A stretch of 7,913 nt of DNA from Anaerolineae bacterium CG2_30_64_16 (GTDB taxonomy: Bacteria; Chloroflexota; Anaerolineae; CG2-30-64-16), in the NCBI GenBank assembly GCA_001871755.1, contig MNXL01000027.1:1-7913 (forward strand). Direction: 5' to 3'. The position numbers and the translations under genes were made by a program. Under the pieces are notes generated by a model. That model did not search any database. It was not told where the DNA came from and saw only the letters and a program-made list of their open reading frames with translations. This document shows positions 1-7,913 of this stretch, one piece after another. The stretch's first letter is position 1, and each line of letters starts with the position of its first letter.

Positions 1-666
1 CTGAACGACCTCAACTTCACCGCGCGCCCCGGCGAGACGATCGCCATCGTAGGGCAGACCGGTTCGGGCAAGACGACGTTGACCCGGCTGATCAACCGCA
101 TCTTCGACGCAGATCGCGGCCGGGTGCTGGTGGACGGCGTCGATGTGCGGGACTGGAGCCTGGAGTCGCTGCGCTCGCAGATCTCGACCATCGAGCAGGA
201 TCCGTTCCTCTTTTCGCGTACGCTGGCAGAAAACATCGCCTTCGGTTGCGCCGATGCCACGCTGGACGAGATTCAGGAGGCCGCGCGTTCGGCCCAGGCG
301 CACGACTTCATCACCGGTTTCCGGGACGGCTATGGCACCGAAGTGGGCGAGCGCGGGGTGACCCTCTCGGGCGGGCAACGCCAGCGGATCGCCATCGCCC
401 GCGCGTTTCTCACCGACCCGCGCATCCTGATCCTGGACGACAGCACCAGCGCCATCGACAGCGCCACCGAAGATCAGATCCAGCGCGCCATGCGCCGCAT
501 CAGCAGCCAACGCACCACCTTCCTGATCACGCACCGGCTGAGCCAGATCCGCTGGGCCGATCGCATCCTGGTGCTGCGCCGCGGCGAGCTCATAGACCAG
601 GGCACGCACGAAGAGCTGCTGGCGCGCAGCGAGGACTATCGGCGGATTTTTGCGAAGTATGACTGA
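1..666 (+). CDS. ABC exporter half-transporter, C-terminal nucleotide-binding domain (5' partial, degenerate ATP site)
   Basis: This is the ATP-binding domain of an ABC exporter half-transporter. The frame is open from base 1, so the membrane domain and true start lie upstream. Walker A GQTGSGKT is at 52-75, the Q-loop reads EQDPFLFSRTLAENI, the X-loop TEVGERG precedes signature LSGGQ (364-378), Walker B ILILD is followed by Asp at 439-441, the D-loop is SAID, and the switch His is at 532-534. In most ABC ATPases the residue after the Walker B Asp is the catalytic Glu. Asp here is typical of the degenerate site of heterodimeric exporters such as TM287/288 and BmrCD. The complete half-transporter at 1568-3487 has the Glu and is the likely partner; a two-gene TA pair separates them. 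The substrate cannot be told from this domain. The family call is secure; the heterodimer is inferred. Confidence 0.95.
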   Translation: MNDLNFTARPGETIAIVGQTGSGKTTLTRLINRIFDADRGRVLVDGVDVRDWSLESLRSQISTIEQDPFLFSRTLAENIAFGCADATLDEIQEAARSAQAHDFITGFRDGYGTEVGERGVTLSGGQRQRIAIARAFLTDPRILILDDSTSAIDSATEDQIQRAMRRISSQRTTFLITHRLSQIRWADRILVLRRGELIDQGTHEELLARSEDYRRIFAKYD

Positions 667-687
667 TTTGGGTTTTGCGGGTATAAT
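659..687 (+). promoter_or_regulatory. Predicted sigma-70-type promoter for the first TA pair
   Basis: A perfect -10 hexamer TATAAT (682-687) is preceded by aTGACt (659-664, four of six matches to TTGACA) at an ideal 17-bp spacing. The -35 overlaps the last codons of the upstream ABC gene. A start around 693-696 would leave a leader of about 40 bases before the antitoxin ATG at 733. The TA pair could thus be transcribed independently of the exporter operon, and readthrough could also supply the downstream ABC subunit. This is inferred from sequence only. Confidence 0.6.
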
Positions 688-718
688 TGAGGGCGAGTGG
701 GTCGGCACAAAAGATGGC

Positions 719-727
719 AGGAGGTGA
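719..727 (+). promoter_or_regulatory. Strong Shine-Dalgarno site setting the antitoxin start
   Basis: AGGAGGTGA lies 5 bases upstream of the ATG at 733. It fixes that ATG as the start, in preference to the in-frame GTG at 697, which has no comparable site. The same nine bases occur before the antitoxin of the second TA pair (5105-5113, minus strand). Confidence 0.85.
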
Positions 728-732
728 TTGAG

Positions 733-1071
733 ATGGAAACGATTCAAATTGAGGTGTCTTCAAACCTGGCGCGACGGTTACAACCGTACCAAAATAAACT
801 GCCTCGCCTCCTCGAATGGGGTTTACGTGTTGTTGAAAAGGAAACAAAAGCACGCTCCGATGCGGATTTAGAACTTGAGATGATGGCAGTGCAGGAAAGG
901 ACTATCACCACCTTGCGTGAGGCTGGGGCGATTGGTGCCGATCCTGAGATCATTTCACAATATCTGGCGGCTGGTGACACTCGCGCCTGGCAACCGATCG
1001 CTGCCGGGGGTAAACCGGCTAGTGAGATGATCGTCGAAGAAAGGGATAGCCGCGGCTGGATCGGCAGGTAA
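733..1071 (+). CDS. Putative VapB-like antitoxin paired with a PIN toxin
   Basis: This is a small acidic protein of 112 residues. Its start is fixed by AGGAGGTGA five bases upstream. The N-terminus (METIQIEVSSNLARRLQPY) looks like a short beta strand followed by a helix, as in AbrB- or ribbon-helix-helix-type antitoxins, but I do not recognise a defined DNA-binding domain. The rest, roughly residues 30-90, is predicted mostly helical and could wrap the toxin. The stop codon lies one base before the start of the PIN-domain gene, the classic antitoxin-first arrangement. The function is inferred mainly from this position and size. GC is visibly lower than in the flanking ABC genes (28 of 60 bases in 781-840, against 41 of 60 in 2881-2940), which suggests separate acquisition. 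It probably neutralises the toxin and represses the promoter at 659-687. Confidence 0.7.
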   Translation: METIQIEVSSNLARRLQPYQNKLPRLLEWGLRVVEKETKARSDADLELEMMAVQERTITTLREAGAIGADPEIISQYLAAGDTRAWQPIAAGGKPASEMIVEERDSRGWIGR

Positions 1072-1072
1072 G

Positions 1073-1537
1073 ATGAGCAACACGGATTATTTTGACAGTA
1101 GCGCCTTGGTCAAGAGATACATGGCCGAGATGGGCTCGGCCTGGGTGCAAACACGAATCAACGATGCTAGCCGAGTTATCGTCACAACCGATCTTGCGCG
1201 GGTGGAAATCGCAGCGGCCCTTGCTGGTAAGCTACGAGGGAGAGAGATTGCCCGTGAGGCGTACCAACAAGCAAGGGAAAGACTGACAACTGACATACAA
1301 AAACGGTATCAGATCGTTCCGGTGATGTCTCAACGGATAGACGAAGCTATCGAACTGACGGCATGTCATAGACTGCGCGGCTATGATGCTGTGCATCTGG
1401 CCTGTGCCCTTCATGTAAATCGGCTGCTCCTGGCTAATGAGCTTCCTCCTCTTATCCTCGTCGCGGCCGATGACGATCTTTTGAAAGCAGCGTGCGCCGC
1501 GGGACTGGAAACGATCGATCCAAACCTAAACGAGTAA
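1073..1537 (+). CDS. PIN-domain toxin ribonuclease, VapC-like
   Basis: This 154-residue protein has the acidic residues of a PIN-domain Mg2+-dependent ribonuclease: Asp8 in YFDSSALVKRY, Glu45 in ARVEIAAAL, Asp105 in RGYDAVHLACAL, and an Asp cluster at 133-135 in VAADDDLLKAA. Order and spacing fit type II VapC-like toxins, which cleave RNA and are held inactive by the cognate antitoxin. The start lies one base after the antitoxin stop, so translation is probably coupled; the upstream site (GCAGG) is weaker than the antitoxin's. The gene appears intact, with no missing active-site residue. It sits between two exporter halves, where it has no obvious metabolic role. The RNA target cannot be predicted. 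Confidence 0.87.
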   Translation: MSNTDYFDSSALVKRYMAEMGSAWVQTRINDASRVIVTTDLARVEIAAALAGKLRGREIAREAYQQARERLTTDIQKRYQIVPVMSQRIDEAIELTACHRLRGYDAVHLACALHVNRLLLANELPPLILVAADDDLLKAACAAGLETIDPNLNE

Positions 1538-1567
1538 TCATTCGCCTGCGGAGCGGAATACGGACAC

Positions 1568-3487
1568 ATGGGCTTCATTCTCGACGGCCTCGACACCGAG
1601 GCATACGACCGCAACTACAGCGACCGCGAGCTGCTGGTGCGGGTGCTACGCTACTTCCGCCCGCACCGCCGGCAGATCGCGCTGGTGGCTGTTGCCATCG
1701 CGCTGAACTCGGCCGCGGGCACCGGCGGCCCGATCCTGATCTCCAAAGGGATCGACGTGCTGCGTACGGCGCAACACGCGTCGACCGGGATCATGTTGTT
1801 GTTCACCGGGGGCGTGCTCCTGCTGGGCGCGCTGGCCTGGGGCTTCAATTTCATCCAGCAGTTCTTCTCGGCGCGGGTGGTGGGCGATGTGGTGCTCAAG
1901 ATCCGGGAGGAGGTCTTCGCCGCCACCATCCAGCACGATCTGTCGTTCTACGACGAACATCCATCAGGCAAGATCGTCAGCCGCATCACCTCGGACACGC
2001 AGGATCTATCAGATGTGGTGACCCTGACCACGAACCTGCTCAGCCAGGTGCTGTTGGTCGTCATCCTGTCCGCCTGGCTGCTCAGCATCGATGTCCGGCT
2101 GACCCTCCTGCTGGTGGGCATGACCCCGATCGCGATCACCTTTGCGCTCAGCTTCCGGCGGATCGCCCGCACGGTGACCCAGCGCGCCCGTCGCGTCACG
2201 GCCAAGATCAACGCCCAGATCCAGGAATCGGTCAGCGGGATCACCGTGGCCAAGACCTTCCGCCAGGAGCAGGCGATCTACAACACCTTTGCCGAGAACA
2301 ACCGGCAGGCGTACGGCGTGGGGTTGCGCCGCGGCCTGACCCTTGACACCATCTTCCCGATCATGGGCGCATCATCGGGGCTGGGCGTCGCGTTGCTGAT
2401 CTACGCGGGCGGGCTCGCGACCCGGACCCCCGCGACCGGCGACCTGGCGGGGGTGGTGAGCCCCGGCAACTGGTACCTGTTCATGCAGGCGGTGGGTTTC
2501 TACTGGTGGCCGTTGATCAACATCGCCTCGTTCTGGAGCCAGTTCCAGGACGGCCTGGCCGCGGCCGAGCGAGTCTTCGCGCTGATCGACCTGGAACCCA
2601 AAGTGGTGCAGACGGCCCTTCGCCCGGCGGATGGTGAGCCTGTCGAACCACAGGCTGCATCCCAGCCGGTCAGCAAGCTGCGGGGCGAGATCGCATTCAA
2701 AAATCTGCGGTTTAGCTACGTCACCGACGAAGCGGCATCGCGCGGGGGTGAAGTCGTCCTGCCGGATTTTACCCTGACGATCCGCCCCAAGGAGACCGTG
2801 GCGCTGGTGGGGCACACCGGCGCGGGCAAGAGCAGTATCGCCCGGCTGATCATGCGTTTCTACGAGTTCCAGGGCGGCGAGCTTACGGCCGATGGCCAGG
2901 ACATCCGCGGGCTCGACCTGGGCGAATACCGCCGGCAGATCGGGCTGGCGCCGCAGGAGCCGTTCCTCTTCTCCGGCACCGTGCGGGAGAATATCCGCTA
3001 CGGCCTGCGGGACGCGACCGATGCGGGGGTGCTGGCCGCGGCCATGCAGATCGGCGGCGGGGATTGGCTGGCGGACTTGCCAGTCGGGCTGGACACCGAC
3101 GTGGGCGAGCGCGGGGCCAACCTCTCGATGGGGCAGCGCCAACTGGTCGCACTGGCGCGGGTGATCCTCAAGGACCCGGCCATCTTCATCCTGGATGAGG
3201 CGACGGCCAGCGTGGACCCGTTCACCGAGGCGCAGATCCAGGAAGGGCTGGAGACGATCATGCGCGACCGGACCGCCATCGTGATCGCCCACCGCCTTTC
3301 CACGGTCAAGCACGCGGACCGGATCATCGTGATGGACCAGGGCCGCATCATCGAGGAGGGCAAACACGATGCGCTGATGGCGCGCGGCGGACACTATGCC
3401 GGGCTGTACAACACCTATTTCCGGCACCAGTCGTTGGCGTATATCGAAAGCTTCAAGCGCGAGGGCCGATCGGCGGGGGCATCGTAG
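1568..3487 (+). CDS. ABC exporter half-transporter, membrane domain plus ATPase (canonical catalytic Glu)
   Basis: This 639-residue protein has the usual half-exporter layout: an N-terminal membrane domain (about residues 35-340, several hydrophobic helices) and a C-terminal ATPase. Walker A GHTGAGKS starts at residue 415 (Lys421), Q-loop Gln is 463, signature LSMGQ is 519-523, Walker B Asp 543 is followed by catalytic Glu544, and the switch His is 575. Together with the Asp variant in the upstream subunit, the altered signature fits a heterodimer in which this protein's LSMGQ faces the partner's degenerate Walker site, while its Walker B Glu faces the partner's LSGGQ. The family includes lipid and multidrug exporters; the substrate is unknown. 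The linker between domains (about residues 345-372) contains a small palindromic repeat encoding GEPVEP. The ATG at 1568 has only a weak GGAG 14 bases upstream, so the start is less certain than the rest. Confidence 0.95.
   Translation: MGFILDGLDTEAYDRNYSDRELLVRVLRYFRPHRRQIALVAVAIALNSAAGTGGPILISKGIDVLRTAQHASTGIMLLFTGGVLLLGALAWGFNFIQQFFSARVVGDVVLKIREEVFAATIQHDLSFYDEHPSGKIVSRITSDTQDLSDVVTLTTNLLSQVLLVVILSAWLLSIDVRLTLLLVGMTPIAITFALSFRRIARTVTQRARRVTAKINAQIQESVSGITVAKTFRQEQAIYNTFAENNRQAYGVGLRRGLTLDTIFPIMGASSGLGVALLIYAGGLATRTPATGDLAGVVSPGNWYLFMQAVGFYWWPLINIASFWSQFQDGLAAAERVFALIDLEPKVVQTALRPADGEPVEPQAASQPVSKLRGEIAFKNLRFSYVTDEAASRGGEVVLPDFTLTIRPKETVALVGHTGAGKSSIARLIMRFYEFQGGELTADGQDIRGLDLGEYRRQIGLAPQEPFLFSGTVRENIRYGLRDATDAGVLAAAMQIGGGDWLADLPVGLDTDVGERGANLSMGQRQLVALARVILKDPAIFILDEATASVDPFTEAQIQEGLETIMRDRTAIVIAHRLSTVKHADRIIVMDQGRIIEEGKHDALMARGGHYAGLYNTYFRHQSLAYIESFKREGRSAGAS
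2633..2649 (+). repeat. Small GAGC/CGA palindromic repeat inside the ABC gene
   Basis: The 17-bp sequence GGTGAGCCTGTCGAACC has complementary arms (GGT/ACC) around a GAGC...CGA core. It is translated in frame as part of DGEPVEPQ in the linker between membrane and ATPase domains. Related copies with different but also complementary arms lie at 4213-4232 and 6613-6630. I recall motifs of this kind as abundant dispersed repeats in several bacterial lineages. Confidence 0.6.
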
Positions 3488-3523
3488 TTGTAGCTCAGCC
3501 CAGTGAGCGGAAAGCGAACACGT

Positions 3524-4792
3524 CTATAGCCGCTCGATCACCGCGGCCGCAAACTCGGATGTCTTGACCTCCCGCGCGGCGTCCATCTGGCGGGCGAAAT
3601 CGTACGTGACGATCCTATCGGCTACAGTGCGGGTGTAGGCGCCCTCCACCGCCCGCGCGGCCTCGCGCCAGCCGATGTAGTCCAGCATCATGACACCCGA
3701 AAGGAGCAAGCTGCCGGGGTTGACTTTGTCCAGGTTGGCGTATTTGGGCGCGGTGCCGTGGGTGGCCTCGAACACTGCGATGTAGGCGCCGATGTTGGCG
3801 CCGGGCGCGATCCCCACCCCGCCCACCTCTGCGGCCACCGCGTCGCTCAGGTAGTCGCCGTTCAGATTCAGCGTGGCGATCACGTCGTACTCGGCCGGTC
3901 GCAGCAGCATCTGCTGGAACATAATGTCGGCGATCCGGTCCTTGATCACGATCACGCCCTCGGGCGCCGCGCCGCCGAATTCGTCCCACAACTGCTTCTC
4001 GGTGATGGTGACGTCGCCGAACTCCTCCCGCGCCAGCTCGTAGCCCCACCCCATGAACGCGCCCTCAGTGAATTTCTGGATGTTGCCTTTGTGCACCAGC
4101 GTCACGCTCCGGCGGCCGTGGTCGAGCGCGTGCCGGATCGCCTTGCGGATCAGCCGCTTGGAGCCGAACTCGCTCACCGGCTTGATGCCGATGCCGAAGT
4201 TGTCGAAACCTGCCCTGAGCCAGGCCGAAGGGAAACGGGCGCCCATCTCGTCCTTCAGGAACCGCTCCACCTTCGCGGCTTCCGGCGTGCCGGCCCGGTA
4301 CTCGATCCCGGCATAGACATCCTCGGTGTTCTCCCGGAAGATAACCACATCGACCAGGTCGGGCCGCAGCAGCGGGCTGGGCACCCCCGGATACCATTTG
4401 ACCGGCCGGATGCAGGCGAACAGGTCGAGGTCCTGGCGCAACGCCACGTTCAGGCTGCGGAACCCCCCGCCCACCGGCGTGGTCAGCGGTCCCTTGATGC
4501 CGACCAGGAACTCGCGCAGCGCGGCCAGGCTCTCGGCCGGGAAGTAGTCGCCGCCATAAAGGCTCGCGGCCTTCTCCCCCGCAAAGATCTCGGCCCAGGC
4601 GATCTGGCGCTGGCCGCCATACGCCTTCGCGACGGCCGCATCCCAGATTCGCCTGGACGCGGTCATGATGTCAGGGCCGATGCCGTCCCCCTCGATCCAG
4701 AGCAGGATGGGATTGTCCGGCACCCGAAGCTTACCTTCGCGCACGGTGATGCGCTCGCCGTCAGTTGGAACGATGATCTTGTTGTACAGCAT
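3524..4792 (-). CDS. icd: Isocitrate dehydrogenase, NADP-type
   Basis: This enzyme oxidatively decarboxylates isocitrate to 2-oxoglutarate in the TCA cycle, in the cytoplasm. Its 422 residues resemble the 416-residue E. coli Icd closely. Substrate-binding residues are present: Ser113, Asn115 and Arg119 in RSLNVALR, Arg129, Arg153 in FREN, Lys235 in LVHKGN, Asp285, and Asp313/Asp317 in NGDYLSDA. Lys350-Tyr351 (HGTAPKYA) and Tyr397/Arg401 (TYDFAR) match the residues that select NADP over NAD in the E. coli enzyme. The ATG at 4792 has AAGAGGG four bases upstream. It is the last gene after aconitase and a TA pair, 20 bp beyond the antitoxin. Eleven residues separate RFP from GIGIKP, against three in E. 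coli Icd, and a palindromic repeat (4213-4232) encodes part of this insert. Function and cofactor are well supported; kinase control at Ser113 is not shown. Confidence 0.97.
   Translation of the reverse strand: MLYNKIIVPTDGERITVREGKLRVPDNPILLWIEGDGIGPDIMTASRRIWDAAVAKAYGGQRQIAWAEIFAGEKAASLYGGDYFPAESLAALREFLVGIKGPLTTPVGGGFRSLNVALRQDLDLFACIRPVKWYPGVPSPLLRPDLVDVVIFRENTEDVYAGIEYRAGTPEAAKVERFLKDEMGARFPSAWLRAGFDNFGIGIKPVSEFGSKRLIRKAIRHALDHGRRSVTLVHKGNIQKFTEGAFMGWGYELAREEFGDVTITEKQLWDEFGGAAPEGVIVIKDRIADIMFQQMLLRPAEYDVIATLNLNGDYLSDAVAAEVGGVGIAPGANIGAYIAVFEATHGTAPKYANLDKVNPGSLLLSGVMMLDYIGWREAARAVEGAYTRTVADRIVTYDFARQMDAAREVKTSEFAAAVIERL
4213..4232 (-). repeat. Small GAGC/CGA palindromic repeat inside icd
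   Basis: The plus-strand sequence CCCTGAGCCAGGCCGAAGGG has complementary CCCT/AGGG arms around a GAGC...CGA core. Read on the minus strand it encodes the PSAWLRA part of isocitrate dehydrogenase (about residues 188-194). This is exactly the stretch that is extra relative to E. coli Icd. Confidence 0.65.
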
Positions 4793-4812
4793 GTGACCCT
4801 CTTAGAGTGCGG

Positions 4813-5097
4813 TCAGGCGGCCGCCTGAATGGGCAACGCGATGCTCGATGTCGGTAAACCGCGTTCCTCCAAAACTGCGTATAGCTCTCGTAGACTCAGG
4901 CCAAGTTCTCTGGCGAAATACCCAAGGCTGATCTCTCCGGCTTCAAACTGGCGGTAGAGCGTCCGTAGACGAAAGTCGAAGCCCAGATCAATCAACTGGC
5001 CCAAGAACTCAGAGATATCCCCGCCCAGGCCGGTAGCTTTCCTCTGTTCGGCTGCCCGCAGAATATTTTCGCGTACTGGCACAAGCACTTTAAGCAT
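4813..5097 (-). CDS. UPF0175-like antitoxin of a PIN TA pair
   Basis: This 94-residue protein has the look of UPF0175 antitoxins: an N-terminal strand (MLKVLVPV), helices, and a helix-turn-helix-like C-terminal half (about residues 46-83), with key stretches RTLYRQFEAGEISLGYFA and ELGLSLRELYAVLEERG. UPF0175 proteins are commonly encoded next to DUF3368 PIN toxins, which is the arrangement here. It follows its toxin by 2 bp, the reverse of the usual antitoxin-first order. The ATG at 5097 is set by a near-ideal AGGAGGTGA (5105-5113) inside the end of the toxin gene. Strong translation of the second cistron could compensate for its downstream position. It probably neutralises the toxin and may bind DNA; no separate promoter is evident upstream of the pair. 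It ends 20 bp before icd. Confidence 0.8.
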   Translation of the reverse strand: MLKVLVPVRENILRAAEQRKATGLGGDISEFLGQLIDLGFDFRLRTLYRQFEAGEISLGYFARELGLSLRELYAVLEERGLPTSSIALPIQAAA

Positions 5098-5099
5098 GA

Positions 5100-5612
5100 C
5101 TACATCACCTCCTGCAACTGCATCAGACTATGCTCCACAACACCCTTTCGGTAACGCGGTCGGATAGCTCGTAGTACCTTTTCAGCACTCTGAGCAGTCA
5201 GCAAAGAACGCTTTGCCAATTCGACAACGAAATCGGGCAGCATAAGCGTCTTCAACCCTGCTCGAGATGCCGCGATGAAAGCCACGTAGTCATCCACGAC
5301 CAATGCTTCCGCCTCGATCTGGCTACACAGCTCAATCGAGTCCCGCTCACCATCGCCCAGGGCATACGCAGCCAGATGGGCTGACCACCTGCGTGACGAG
5401 ATCGGGTCTACAGCAATTCGACCATCAGCGATGCGCTCCGCGGCCGCTACCCCATCTGGATAGGGAGCGCCCAACACGGCCACTTCGTCTTCGACGCTCG
5501 GCGCAATCACGATCTGGCAACCGGGCAGCAGATGATCCACTATCAGTTTGCCGTCCGCATAGAACTTGCACGCTGTAATCAGCGGCCCGGCGTCGAAGAC
5601 GACCTTGAGCAT
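5100..5612 (-). CDS. DUF3368-like PIN-domain toxin
   Basis: This 170-residue protein has a PIN-type nuclease layout as in DUF3368 proteins. Asp7 is in VVFDAGPLI, Glu41/Glu43 in APSVEDEV, GDGERDSIEL (residues 86-95) holds Glu89 and Asp91, and VVDDYVAFIAA supplies Asp107/Asp108. These acidic residues would bind Mg2+ for RNA cleavage. The neighbouring UPF0175-like gene supports a TA role. Its ATG lies only 6 bp after the aconitase stop, with AGAGG immediately adjacent, which is poor spacing, so it may depend on translation of aconitase or reinitiation. GC is lower than in aconitase and icd. An RNA target cannot be predicted, and a non-toxin nuclease role is possible but less likely. Confidence 0.83.
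   Translation of the reverse strand: MLKVVFDAGPLITACKFYADGKLIVDHLLPGCQIVIAPSVEDEVAVLGAPYPDGVAAAERIADGRIAVDPISSRRWSAHLAAYALGDGERDSIELCSQIEAEALVVDDYVAFIAASRAGLKTLMLPDFVVELAKRSLLTAQSAEKVLRAIRPRYRKGVVEHSLMQLQEVM
5105..5113 (-). promoter_or_regulatory. Strong Shine-Dalgarno site for the second antitoxin
   Basis: The minus strand reads AGGAGGTGA seven bases upstream of the antitoxin ATG at 5097, inside the last codons of the toxin gene. The toxin itself has only AGAGG directly abutting its ATG. This suggests that antitoxin synthesis exceeds toxin synthesis from a shared message. Confidence 0.85.
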
Positions 5613-5618
5613 CCTCTG

Positions 5619-7913
<2,295 letters not shown>

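Noticed and set aside
346..3134. Near-identical bases in the two ABC genes around GTGGGCGAGCGCGGGG (346-361 and 3102-3117).
   Set aside because: This encodes the conserved VGERG X-loop next to the signature in both ATPase domains. It reflects homology of the two subunits, not a separate repeat.
2372..3427. Long open minus-strand frame opposite the second ABC gene.
   Set aside because: It mirrors a well-conserved ATPase domain in a GC-rich gene and has no family features of its own.
3488..3523. GCTCA/TGAGC hairpin (3493-3508) in the convergent gap as a bidirectional terminator, and a TAGCTCAG string resembling a tRNA D-arm.
   Set aside because: The stem is only 5 bp with a 6-base loop and no T-tract on either strand. 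No acceptor, anticodon or T-arm follows, so neither a terminator nor a tRNA can be supported.
3758..4828. Long open plus-strand frame opposite isocitrate dehydrogenase.
   Set aside because: The opposite strand encodes a full, motif-complete Icd. The antisense translation has no recognisable domain and is explained by GC-rich codon bias.
5086..5612. Toxin and antitoxin of the second pair both begin MLKV, suggesting a duplicated start region.
   Set aside because: Only four residues match and the codons differ. The rest of the two proteins is unrelated.

Overview
The window looks like part of a GC-rich bacterial chromosome, most likely from Chloroflexota (Anaerolineae/Caldilineae-type). That placement is an inference. 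It rests on the high GC of the metabolic and transport genes, the PIN-domain toxin-antitoxin (TA) pairs, and the short heptanucleotide arrays and small GAGC/CGA palindromes inside genes, which I associate with that group. No rRNA, tRNA, CRISPR array or insertion sequence is visible.

Two gene strings converge with a gap of only 36 bp (3488-3523). The plus-strand string reads: 3' end of an ABC exporter half-transporter (1-666), promoter (659-687), VapB-like antitoxin (733-1071), VapC-like PIN toxin (1073-1537), complete ABC exporter half-transporter (1568-3487). The two transporter halves carry complementary asymmetric ATP-site motifs: an Asp at the catalytic Glu position in the first and LSMGQ instead of LSGGQ in the second. 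They should therefore form one heterodimeric exporter with one degenerate ATP site.

The minus-strand string, in transcription order, reads: AcnA-type aconitase lacking its N-terminus at the window edge (7913-5619), DUF3368-like PIN toxin (5612-5100), UPF0175-like antitoxin (5097-4813), NADP-type isocitrate dehydrogenase (4792-3524). Aconitase and isocitrate dehydrogenase catalyse consecutive steps from citrate to 2-oxoglutarate. The spacers are 6, 2 and 20 bp, so the four genes are probably cotranscribed.

Two patterns stand out. First, each operon is split between two functional partners by a lower-GC PIN-type TA pair, and the two TA pairs are of different families and opposite gene order. 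Second, small repeats lie in frame inside conserved genes. Aconitase carries three different tandem arrays, all of 7-bp period, plus one GAGC/CGA palindrome; isocitrate dehydrogenase and the second ABC subunit carry one palindrome each. They fall where extra residues or a poorly conserved linker appear compared with the remembered E. coli proteins, so they look like coding insertions tolerated in loops and linkers.
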